Assembly (NCBI GenBank): GCA_036939755.1
Contig: JALLAZ010001127.1
Span: 1 to 16,921 of the forward strand
Direction: 5' to 3'
Source of the DNA: Stephanodiscus triporus
Taxonomy: Eukaryota; Bacillariophyta; Thalassiosirophyceae; Thalassiosirales; Thalassiosiraceae
Length of the DNA stretch: 16,921 nt
Under the pieces are notes generated by a model that saw nothing but the letters and a program-made list of their open reading frames with translations, made no database searches and was not told the origin of the DNA. Positions 1 through 8,412 of the stretch are shown here, in pieces. Each line of letters begins with the position of its first letter. Position 1 is the stretch's first letter. Both the position numbers and the translations under genes were made by a program.

Positions 1-2
1 TC

Positions 3-2126
3 CTTGGATATGTCGATGATGTCTCAGCTTGTGTCCCCCTTGAAGATCTTCAATTTTTATGTGATCAATTTAACTACATTGGCACCCCACTAGGCTGCTT
101 CCTTAATCCCATGAAAACACGAATCCTTACATCAACCTTGGACCTCTCCCCACTCCCTGCAATAACCACCCTCAATCCATCACTGGCCGCCTCAATCCAA
201 TATACAATAAACAAATACTCTACGAAACCCAACAAAATTGACCCCAACGGTCCCCCCCTTCCAGTGGAACTCACAACGGGATTCCGTCTCCTTGGATCGC
301 CGGTCGGCTCTCCTGAATTTTCTCACGACTACTTCGATACACAATTAACTGCTGTGCAAGAAGCCATTGCTCTTATGACTACAACAATCACTGACCCACA
401 CACAACACTACGACTATTCGCGCAATGTCTAGTCCAAAAACTACCACATCTTCTTGGCAGCGATGTCCTCTACCACTATGACATCACTAACCCACCTCCC
501 ACATGGACTGATTGGAATGACCCCTTAACGTCTGCTACAAACCATATCATCATGAAGTTTATCTCTGAACTCATCAATTGCCCTACTTTACCACACCATG
601 CTCTACTTATAGCACAACTCCATCTCCAAGAAGGTGGTCTTGGAATCATCGATCCCCGTTCGAGAGCAATACCAGATTTTATGCTTACTTTCACCACATC
701 TACCAGACATGCTATCGAAGGAATACGACTCAATAAATATCTTCAGAACGTCCAACTCCACCACACTATCTCAGAGTTATACTCCACACAGCACAATCCA
801 CACTCCCTCATCCTCCAACGCTACCACCACATCCTCCCACAAATCGCTTCTACTGCATGTCCACCCACCATCCCCAGAACTGATCTGGCACAATACTTCC
901 TCACTACCCTTTCTCCTCACAGTGCAGGTAGTCGTCTAAAACACATGTTGCTCTCATTGCCAAAACTGAATTGAACAATCATATGTACGTCCATCATCCT
1001 GAGCATTTCCACCTCCTCCCAAGCATCCTCTCCCCCACTATGTCCTACCCTTTAATTGCGATGTCAAGATGCCCCATCAAGAATTGACTAACACCACTGA
1101 CTTTTCTACTATCTTTTCGACGCAAACTCCGCCTTCCTATTTTCCNTAACACCACTGACTTTTCTACTATCTTTTCGACGCAAACTCCGCCTTCCTATTT
1201 TCCCACACAATACTCCATGCCTGTGTGGACATAAACTACATGATGAATTTGGAGACCACGCCTTCAGCTGCGACCGAGGAAACAAAAAACGTGCACACAA
1301 TGTAATTGCTCAGGATTTTGCCCTTGCTTTATCCCCTGCTTTGGCACAGGCTGGTTACATCCATCCTAACACCCCCCTAAGTGTTGAACCACTTATTCAC
1401 CTTCGTTCTGACCCAACTGCCAGACCATTGGACATCTGCTTCTCACCTGATCCAACATCTTCACATGTCTGTCCATACACCACCATTGGAGCAGACATTA
1501 ACATTACTGGTCCTCCATCTCCGCCAAAATACGTGAATACTGAAGACATCCTCAATATTATCACTGCCAATGCAGACAACAGCCTTCAGCGCCACAAACG
1601 CGGAAAACTTGGCCGTATGCACAAACCACCTACCACCACATCCCCTTTTATTCATGGTGATACTGTCATAGGAGAACTATACAACAAAAACATGGTGCTT
1701 ATCCCCTTCACCATTGACCCACACGGCCGCTTTGGACCCATGTTACAAGCTTTTCTTACGACGACCAAGCATCCACCCCAGAAACCATGGCGAACAACAA
1801 ATTCCGACACTAAATACAATCGTCCCAATGCAAATTTAATGTACTCCCGTGCATCAAAACCTCCCTGCCCATTAGGAATACTCACCTCTGCTGACATTAA
1901 CTGGACTGAATCTAAGTCTTCCACTAGACGAAATTTTTTTGGGAACTCATACACTGCACCAACACCAAGTATCCACACATTACAACTCCTTGGACTTGGC
2001 ATTTCAAAGGCATATAGCTCGTTATTATGCTCGGCAACCCGTATGTTTCGGTTACCACCTACCGCCCCTAGTTTTGACCTCTATTCTTTCCTTACTGTAG
2101 AAGATACGTACCTGGTACGTACGTAG
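3..2126 (+). pseudogene. Broken reverse-transcriptase retroelement, 5' end outside window
   Basis: The frame is open from the window edge and begins L-G-Y-V-D-D-V; YVDD (about 9-20) is the metal-binding motif of reverse transcriptases. It is followed about 80 codons later by LLGSPVGS, the type of L-G-x-P-x-G motif found after the catalytic box in non-LTR reverse transcriptases. The first frame stops at 972-974, but the neighbouring frame (codons from 971) continues without a stop to a TGA at 1085. It then reads through the 57-bp duplication around the N and continues to the stop ending at 2126. The downstream part carries C-x-C-x10-H-x3-C (1218-1271), then RPLDI (about 1422-1436), and a conserved-looking LIPFTIDPHGRFGP segment. 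The Cys/His motif followed by an acidic site resembles the arrangement near restriction-like endonuclease domains of some non-LTR elements, but that is inference. The coding strand is strikingly G-poor. At least one frameshift and one stop suggest an inactive copy. The clade is not assigned. Confidence 0.75.
1089..1203. repeat. Perfect 57-bp direct duplication flanking a single N
   Basis: Bases 1089-1145 are identical to 1147-1203, and the only base between them is the ambiguous N at 1146. Removing one copy plus the N (58 bases) joins the reading frame of codons from 971 to the frame that ends at 2126. This is the signature of two contig ends that overlap by 57 bp but were joined with an N instead of being merged, so it is most likely an assembly artefact and not biology. 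Confidence 0.9.
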
Positions 2127-2484
2127 CTTCCTAAACTAGATATATATATATAGTTGTTAGTTTAACCAAGAAGTCTGGTCTTCCTGCGGGACGAAAACGA
2201 CAGACAGACAGACAGAGAACAGAAAGAAAGACAGCCGGCCCTGGACCTATTTTTACTTTTTTATGATTATCCTCCTCTTTGTTAACTCTCCAGGTAAAGC
2301 AGGTCAATAATTTGTAAATTTTGATCAGCCAGAGCCCCATAATCCATCGAGACCGTGAGGTCACGAACGGTATCTACTACAACTAAAAGGCTAATGAGTG
2401 TGGTGCCAAAAATTGCAGGGGGTTAAATAGTACTTATCTATGGTGTGCCCATTCTAAGCCCGACTCTAATTCAGTTCGTGCTCG
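2127..2484. other. Intergenic spacer, retroelement to PINX1-like gene
   Basis: There is no supportable gene here. It holds a short (TA)n run at about 2140-2152 and a (GACA)n run at about 2199-2214. Just upstream, overlapping the end of the retroelement frame, is a perfect palindrome at 2106-2120 (7-bp arms around one T). The right end of the retroelement cannot be placed, because no poly-A tail, terminal repeat or target duplication is evident. Confidence 0.6.
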
Positions 2485-3122
2485 TCATTTTCGCGATTTG
2501 TCCTTCTTCCTCCTCTTGTGATCGTCCGACGAGTCGCCCTTGGCCTCGACCTCGCTCGATCGTCTGCGCTTCTTCTCCTTCTTCTCCTTCTTCTTCTTCT
2601 TCTTCTTCTTCTTCTCATCCTCCCCCCTACCGGCCTCGTTCGACTTGCCGTCGGTTTCGCCGCATGCCTCGTCCTCGACTGTCACTTTAGATTCCCCTGT
2701 CTCCTCCTTCTCGTTCTTGTCGTTCTTTCTCTTCTTCTCCTTCCTGGACTTCTCCCCCCTCTCATCGGCGGCATCCGACGACGAAGAATTCGCGTCCCCG
2801 GCGCCCAGCCTGCCGTCGTCGTCGTCGACCACGAACGACATGTACTGTTGTTTGTATTGGTCGGCCCTGACCCCGAATATCGCCGCCATGTCCTCGGCGC
2901 TCTTGCTGCGTATGTCCTTTGCCTCGCGCATCTTGCGCGCGTGTCCCGCCTGGACCTTGTTCTGGGGCAGTCGGACGCCGCCGCCGCCGTCGTCGTTGCC
3001 CCCGTCGACGCGGCCGCGTTTCTTATTCTTTATTGTCGCACCATCCTCCTCCCTCTTTCTGCGCTTCCTCCCCTCCGTTTTTCTCCTCCCCTCCTCATCG
3101 CCTCCTCCGTCGTCTCCCACCC

Positions 3123-3160
<38 letters not shown>

Positions 3161-3435
3161 TTGCCGTACTCGCGCTTAAGGCTCGCCAGCACGCCGTGAA
3201 ATCCCGCGTTGGTCTCGTGCCACCCCCTGTCCCCGAAGGCGTCGTTCTCGGCCCCGATCCCGAGCGATTCGACCCGACGCATAGCTCGGAGGTGTACCGA
3301 GGAACCCTGCTGCTCCTTCCCGAGGCCGCATCCGTCTCCCTTCCATCCCATCTTGGCGAGCATCTTACGACCGAAGGACGTATGGTCGTTGGCCCATTGG
3401 GAGTTGCGCGTCTCGGCCTTGGCAACTATCGTCAT
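2485..3435 (-). CDS. PINX1: G-patch protein, PINX1/Pxr1 family
   Basis: This 316-residue protein has an N-terminal G-patch at about residues 20-65, including FGRKMLAKMGWKGDG, then GLGKEQQG and SLGIGA. This is the arrangement of PINX1 in animals and Pxr1/Gno1 in yeast. In those organisms the family acts in the nucleolus: it stimulates the DEAH helicase Prp43/DHX15 during rRNA and snoRNA maturation, and animal PINX1 also binds telomerase. A second conserved-looking stretch lies near 168-188 (KMR...SAEDMAAIFG). The rest is low complexity: a 12-serine run (93-104) from a TCG repeat, acidic patches, and a Lys/Glu-rich tail ending in KKDKSRK, which matches the lysine-rich C-terminus usual in the family. 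The start at 3433-3435 sits directly before the conserved N-terminus. There is no intron. It is divergent from the ARS2-like gene. The family call is firm; a telomerase role in this organism is unproven. Confidence 0.88.
2584..2614. repeat. (TTC)n microsatellite encoding the lysine run of the PINX1-like protein
   Basis: A run of TTC units on the + strand reads as AAG/AAA lysine codons on the coding strand. A second in-gene array, of GAC/CGA units at about 3125-3160, encodes the serine run. Both are prone to length change and sequencing error, so the exact residue counts are uncertain. Confidence 0.8.
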
Positions 3436-3908
3436 GGCTCTATGTATGTTTATATTATTTTTATCCCCCCGATCTTATTACCCGTGAATGTTAGTTTTTT
3501 CTCTCTCCCCCCTCCCCCCCCGGCCGCGAGTAGATGGTCGAAAGGGCGTTTCTGCCGTCTTTCGTTCGTACCCCCCCCGTCTCCTGAAGTGATTTTATCG
3601 AAGACTATTTCAGGTCCTGCGGCTGTGCGGCTGATTGCTGTTAGTAAACCTGTCGATCATCAAGCTAGCTGTTGGGAGCGAGGTGCCCCTTTTTGTTCCC
3701 CCCTCGCCTCGATCGGTGCTTTGCCTATTTCTGTGGGAGTTGGGAGTTGTGTTGTTGTTTTGTGGTTGTCGGGGATACGCCGTCTGGACGCCGCAAACAC
3801 CGCGCTCCCTCTCCCTCTCTAGCGATTGACGTCCCGCCCCGGCCGGCCCACGCCACGCCCTTTCTCCGCACTCCATCATCTCGCACCTCGGCGACGACGA
3901 AGAGAACA
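3436..3908. promoter_or_regulatory. Bidirectional promoter region, PINX1-like / ARS2-like
   Basis: These 473 bp separate the two divergent start codons. The region contains poly-C tracts (about 3507-3521 and around 3571) and T-rich stretches, with no gene of its own. Two long open frames that cross it (one from 2518, one with an upstream ATG at 3672) are low-complexity extensions and not coding evidence. Promoter activity is inferred only from the head-to-head arrangement. Confidence 0.5.
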
Positions 3909-6900
3909 ATGCCCCTCGACGAATTCGGTCGCGAGATCCCGGCCCTCGGCCTCGGCGGCCCCGTCGGCGGGGGTCATCAACATCAACATCATCGTCACCA
4001 TCATCATCATCATCATAATTACGATCGTCACCCCACGCCCTTCTTCGCGAATCCACCAAGGAGCGTCGATCACCATCATCCCAATCACGAGTACAACGGT
4101 AACGATTATCATCCTCATCACGACGTCAACCGTCCTACCCCAGGATCGAATCCCCTCCTCCTCGAGGGGGAGCTATCGGCCCGTCGCGACGGCGGCGGCG
4201 GCGGGGCGACGTCGGAGCAGCCGCACCACCATCGGCGCCGCGGCAGTCCGTCCCCTCCCCCCGAGAGGAGGCGAGGGGGAGACGTCGCGACGTCGTCGTC
4301 GTCGTCGTCGGCAGCGATCGTCGATTTCGTCGTCGGGGGGGGACGAGGAGGAATGGGAGGAGGAGGAGGTGCAGGAGGAGGCAGGCCGAGGGGCGCGTCG
4401 TCGTCCGACGATCGGCCGCTTCCGTCGTCGTCGTCGTCGTCGCGACGGGGAGGCGGGGGGAGGAGGCGCGCCCGCAGTCGCGGCGGCCACGACGACGACG
4501 ACGCTAATCGTCATCGCGTCGGAGGACCGTCGTCGTCGTCGTCGTCGCACGGCAACAGGGGATCGTCGTCGTCCCACCGGGGGGGCGGGGGGGGAAGGTC
4601 CCACGCCTCGGAAGCGTACGCGGATCAGCCGATGCTGTGCCAATTCCTCTGGAGGAAGGAACTCGAGGGTGCCGAACGGCAGCGGCGGCGGCGGCGTGCG
4701 GCCGACGACGACGACGACGAGGACGAGGCGGGGGCGGGCAAAAGGGGCGCGGGGGGCGCGGGGGGAGGGAACGATCCCGGCGGCGAGGGCGAAGGCGCGA
4801 CCGCGGACGGCGGGGGCGCCGACGTCGTCGTCGTCGTCGACGACGACGAACGGCCGCCACCGCTCTTCGAATCGCCCGACGCCGAGGACTCGGCCTACCG
4901 CGAGTACAACACGAAGTACTGCCTGAATTACGTCCGGACGTTCTTCAACCACCACCTCGACGATCCGTGGTTCAGAGCGAGGCTCTCTCCCCTCGAGGCC
5001 CATCGTCAGGCGGCGAAAGAACGCAAGCGCGCGTCGGCCGAGGCGGGCGAGATGAGGAGGGAGATCGTGCAGAGCCTCGAGGACGCGGCGTCGGGGGTGA
5101 TACCGAAGAAGGACCCCGACAGTCCGGAGTACCTCGGCCCGCCGAAGTGCAACTTCGTCGCGGGATGTCGGCTCGGGGTCGGGACCAAGCCGACGGGCCA
5201 CCATCACCACCACCACCACCACCAACGAGAGTACCACGATCGGCACCAGCACGGACCGAACGAGGCGGACGTTCAGCACATCGTCCTCCAGGGCGAGGAT
5301 CGCAACCGCATCGAACGCCACGCGAAGAGTCACCTGCACTCGTTCATCAAGGGGGAGGGCTGCGTCAGGATAAAGGACGTGCCGCCGAACGTGAGCGACG
5401 CCCAGCTCCTAGCGACGCTCGCGGAATACTGCCCCCCCGGCGGGCTCCCACCGACGGCCGTCTGGAGCGATTCGGTCCGCGTTCCCGTTCGCGACGATGC
5501 GGACGCGGGGCCGTACCATCGGACCGCGTACGCGGTATTCCCCTCGTCGAGCGCGAAGGACGCCACGTTGGAGTCTTTGGCCAACGCGAACGGGGAGTCG
5601 AATCGTCATCGCAATCGCGGGGGGGGGGGGGACAGCGTCCCAATCGCAAGGGCGACTCCGCCCTGCTTCCGCCAATCCTGGAGCTCGACGTCGATTGCAC
5701 CGACGTCTACGGGAGGCGGGAGATCGACGCGAACGGCAGGGGCGACGCGCCGCCGTCGTCCTTGGGGAAGAAGAAGAAGGACGAGGACGCGACGAGGCTC
5801 CCGACGAAGCGATGCACGGTTTACGTCTCGACATCGCTGCTCGCGTCGTCGCAGCCCGTGTCGGTCCTGTCGGTGGCGCTGTCGAGCAGGGAGAGGATAT
5901 CCCGCGACAAGGAGGACACTGGCAAGATATCGCGGATATTGGACGAGGTGCGCGGGATCGAGGCGGGCAGTCGACTCGCCGACCTGCTCAGCCTGCTCTA
6001 TCCCGGGAATGAATTGCACTCGGTCGACGATGAGGACATACTCGATATATCCATCGCGTACCTCAGGCGGGTGCATCTGTTCTCGTTCTACAACGGATGC
6101 ACCGCCTCATCGGATTTGGGGAACGTGCTTTCGTTCTCGCATCCCGCGGGGACGATCCATTTGAGGTTGAAGGGCGCGGACGAGATCCTCGCAAAGGCGG
6201 CGGAGGAGAAGAGCAACGGCTTTGCCACTGCCATCGCAGAAGACGGAGAGACGACGTCGGCGAACCCCGAAACCGAAACGGACATGTTGGTGAAGCGTCT
6301 CAACGACAGCATCGCTAAGGCGCTTGAGTGGGTACAGGCACTGGCCCAACGCGGCCCCTCCTGTCTGATCGACGCCGAGACCGACGCCGCCGCGAGGAAG
6401 ATTGAAATGGCGGAGCAGGCCTCCAGGCAGGAATGGATCGAGAATCACAGCGTCCCGGACGAGGACGGCCGAGCGCGTTGCTCGTTCCACTTCTGTCGCA
6501 AGCTGTTCAAGGACAAAGCGTTCCTGAACAAGCACCTGATGAAGAAGCACTCCGATCATCTCCGCGCCGAGTGCGCCAAGTGCCATGACGGTCCGATGAT
6601 GGCGGCTTGGGATCGCGACGACAGCCGTCCGGTGCCGCCGGTGCTGGTCGACTGCGGGTCGACATTCGGCCTGCTGCCAAGTCAGGTCACCGGCAGCGAC
6701 AGTCCCTTAGCCAACGACCCCGAGCCGGATCTGTGGCGGGAGGAGCAACGACGGCTGGCCGAGGAGGAGCGGAAGCATCGCGAGCGCGAGGCCGCGGCGC
6801 GCGCGGCTGAGGAGGAAATGATACGGCGGAGGGAGCAGGCCAACGCGGGGGAGAAAAGGAAGTCGAACTTCGTCGATCCGGACGATATGGTAGAGGAGAA

Positions 6901-6976
6901 GGTGGAGTTGTCGTTCGAGAACGTGGTGGTAGCACCTCCGCCGAAGAAGAAGAAGAAAAAGAAGTCGTTGCTTTGA
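3909..6976 (+). CDS. SRRT: SERRATE/ARS2-type zinc-finger protein, frame broken at a G13 run
   Basis: This is a homologue of SERRATE/ARS2, the nuclear scaffold that links the cap-binding complex to RNA processing and decay, and to microRNA maturation in plants and animals. I chose the ATG at 3909 (MPLDEFGREIP); the open frame extends upstream to 3672, but that part is Cys/Val-rich and unlikely. Residues 1-310 are disordered His-, Gly-, Arg- and Ser-rich repeats. An ARS2 N-terminal-like segment lies near 328-360 (YNTKYCLNYVRTFFNHHLDD, then PWF). An RRM-like stretch lies near 450-560. A helical YLRRVHLFSFYN segment is near 717. A C2H2 finger is at about 857-876 (C-x4-C-x12-H-x4-H). A charged coiled coil and a lysine-rich tail end it. 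The frame moves by -1 at the 13-G run 5619-5631: codons in phase with 3909 run in, and codons in phase with 5618 run out. A run of 14 or 11 G would restore one protein of about 1,022 residues. An error or allelic indel is likelier than programmed slippage. Confidence 0.85.
3976..4860 (+). repeat. Dense trinucleotide repeats coding for His/Gly/Ser/Asp/Arg tracts
   Basis: Within the 5' third of the ARS2-like gene, CAT/CAC runs (about 3976-4020) encode histidines. GTC/CGT/GAC arrays (for example about 4290-4310, 4425-4440, 4705-4720 and 4823-4850) encode Ser, Val or Asp runs. GGC/GGG blocks encode glycine tracts. A second His run lies at about 5200-5223. These repeats create several long spurious frames on both strands. 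Confidence 0.8.
5619..5631 (+). other. G13 homopolymer at the ARS2 frame switch
   Basis: Thirteen consecutive G bases sit exactly where the coding signal moves from one frame to another. Upstream, codons give NRHRNRGGGG; downstream, the shifted frame gives GGGGQRPNRKGDS and runs to the natural end. Adding one G or removing two restores a continuous frame. Poly-G is a common place for base-call and assembly errors. Confidence 0.8.
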
Positions 6977-7085
6977 GTGATTCAATACTAACAATACAAA
7001 TATCTCAAGAGCTTTGCGAGCGAATCAGTACTAGCTATTAATCCTTCGTCCGTCGAAAAAGCAATAGAGTAAGCCATTATTAGCA
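6977..7085. other. Convergent spacer, ARS2-like / plastid-protein gene
   Basis: Only 109 bp separate the two facing stop codons, so the 3' untranslated regions probably abut or overlap. No hairpin or canonical polyadenylation signal stands out. Confidence 0.6.
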
Positions 7086-8183
7086 TCAAACCAGCATCGA
7101 CCCCAAGAAGCGGCCGGAAAACTTTCCACAAGGCAAGAGCTTCGATGACGCGCCCAGCAAGCCGATCCTCTTTTCCACCCTCAGCAAGCCCCCGGGAATC
7201 ACCTCCGTGCCGGTCGATCCCTTCTCGTCTATCATTTCCAACGTCCCCGGTCTATCCCCGTAGCCCACGCCTATGTCGCCGTAAATGAATCCCTCTGGGA
7301 TGCTGTAGGTGCTCGAGGTCTTGGTCGCGGACGGCTCCCCCTCCGACCAGAATACCTTCTGGATAGTCCCTGTGGTTGTGACCGTCCGTCGGTATCCTCG
7401 AATGGGTATGCCGATACGTACCGTTCTTCCGTCGGCGGCCAGCTTCCACTGTCCGGGCACGTCCCTCGAGCAAATTTGCGCACCGTCGTCGACGGGATCA
7501 CGATCGTCGTCATCGCCGTCGTCGTCCGCGCCCGGACGAGATTCGAGAATGTAGACATCTCCCCCGCCCGAAAGCCTCACCCCGATCCTCGCGGTGGGTT
7601 CCCGCGGCAACGACGCGCCGGGACCAAGCCGCCGGTCTCGCACGGAAACGTTCGTCCTGCTCCCGTACAGGTCGTTGCTCGGATCGCGATCCGGGACGCC
7701 GGTCAGGTACAGCGACAGCTCCCAGTCCGTGTCGACGAGCGCCTCGATCGTCAGGGGAGCGCCCTTCGCGGCCTTGATCGGGATGCCCCGTCCTCCGCGC
7801 CGATCCCGCGCCGCCTGCTCCTGTTGCGTCTGCATCTGCTGCGCCTCGAGCCACCGCCTTTGTATTTCGGTTTGCCGTCGCGGTTGACGTTGCGATCCAT
7901 ATTTTACGCCGCTTTCGTCTCCAGGCCCTTCGATGGATCCCCCCACGCCGTCCTTGGCGAGGGATGGGTCGTTGGAGAATGCGTCTCTGAGGAGGTCGTC
8001 GAAGAATCCCATGGATAACGTTGCGATTGGTCTCGTTCGGATGATGGACGATATCGGCGCGGGCCGGAACCCCTCTGCGCAACACAAGAGATAGGACGCG
8101 GACATGACGAGGTTGCCCACGCTGGATTTAAAACCCTTTCTCCTCGACTTTCCTCGGACAGATGGATTGGAATCGGACGCCAT
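7086..8183 (-). CDS. Unrecognised protein with probable plastid-targeting leader
   Basis: I do not recognise this 365-residue protein. The start at 8181-8183 (MASDSNPSV) was chosen because the frame further upstream would run through the shared promoter into the VPS52 start; a second possible start is at 8103-8105. The leader has a basic stretch (RGKSRRKGFK), a hydrophobic core (VGNLVMSASYLLCC) and then AEG-FRPAP. That is the shape of a diatom bipartite plastid presequence, with Phe 39 after the likely signal cleavage site, although G in place of A before it is atypical. The following IRTRPIATLS could be the transit portion. The mature part begins MGFFDDLLRDAF. It has a Gln/Arg-rich helix (about 95-130), then a region rich in predicted strands (about 145-350) with an Asp run (220-228). 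Near its end are YSIPEGFIYGDIGVGYGDRP and a Gly-rich tail. A thylakoid or stromal role is a guess from the leader only. It is divergent from VPS52. Confidence 0.7.
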   Translation of the reverse strand: MASDSNPSVRGKSRRKGFKSSVGNLVMSASYLLCCAEGFRPAPISSIIRTRPIATLSMGFFDDLLRDAFSNDPSLAKDGVGGSIEGPGDESGVKYGSQRQPRRQTEIQRRWLEAQQMQTQQEQAARDRRGGRGIPIKAAKGAPLTIEALVDTDWELSLYLTGVPDRDPSNDLYGSRTNVSVRDRRLGPGASLPREPTARIGVRLSGGGDVYILESRPGADDDGDDDDRDPVDDGAQICSRDVPGQWKLAADGRTVRIGIPIRGYRRTVTTTGTIQKVFWSEGEPSATKTSSTYSIPEGFIYGDIGVGYGDRPGTLEMIDEKGSTGTEVIPGGLLRVEKRIGLLGASSKLLPCGKFSGRFLGSMLV

Positions 8184-8412
8184 GGTCAATCTTGAGAGCG
8201 TCTTCCGCAGGAAAAAAATCCTTCCTCCTTGCACTTCTTGGAGCGTCGGGCGGACAGACGGATATAGCGGACAAAAATCCAACGACAGAAAGACAAACCT
8301 TGGGAGCGAAGCCCCCCCCCCCGCCCGATCCGACCTCCGCTGTTGTCCTCCTAAGGTCACGACCCAATTCAGCCCCCAACGGGCGGTGCGCATCACATTC
8401 CAGATATTCACC
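8184..8412. promoter_or_regulatory. Bidirectional promoter region, plastid-protein gene / VPS52
   Basis: These 229 bp lie between the two divergent start codons. The region contains a long C run near 8312-8323. Long frames on both strands pass through it (upstream ATGs at 8104 on + and 8432 on -), but the family similarity of VPS52 and the targeting leader of the other gene both begin after it. It must hold two 5' untranslated regions and promoters. Confidence 0.55.

Noticed and set aside
1109..1300. Minus-strand frame over the N
   Set aside because: It is created by the duplicated segment and is antisense to the retroelement frame.
2518..3822. 434-codon open frame on the + strand across the PINX1-like gene
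   Set aside because: It is antisense to a gene with a clear G-patch; its Leu/Arg/Val runs are the complement of the Lys, Ser and Asp repeats.
3672..3908. N-terminal extension of the ARS2-like protein from an upstream ATG
   Set aside because: The 79 extra residues are Cys/Val-rich and unlike the family; MPLDEFGREIP at 3909 looks like a natural start.
4173..5339. 388-codon open frame on the - strand within the ARS2-like gene
   Set aside because: It consists of low-complexity Arg/Val/Pro runs caused by GC-rich trinucleotide repeats, with no domain character; the sense strand carries family motifs.
5600..5660. Small intron explaining the ARS2 frame change
   Set aside because: Coding similarity continues on both sides with no gap and no GT...AG pair is needed; a homopolymer indel is simpler.
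8104..8412. N-terminal extension of VPS52 from an upstream ATG
   Set aside because: It overlaps the 5' part of the divergent gene and lacks VPS52 character; the ATG at 8413 has the better context and gives the usual family length.
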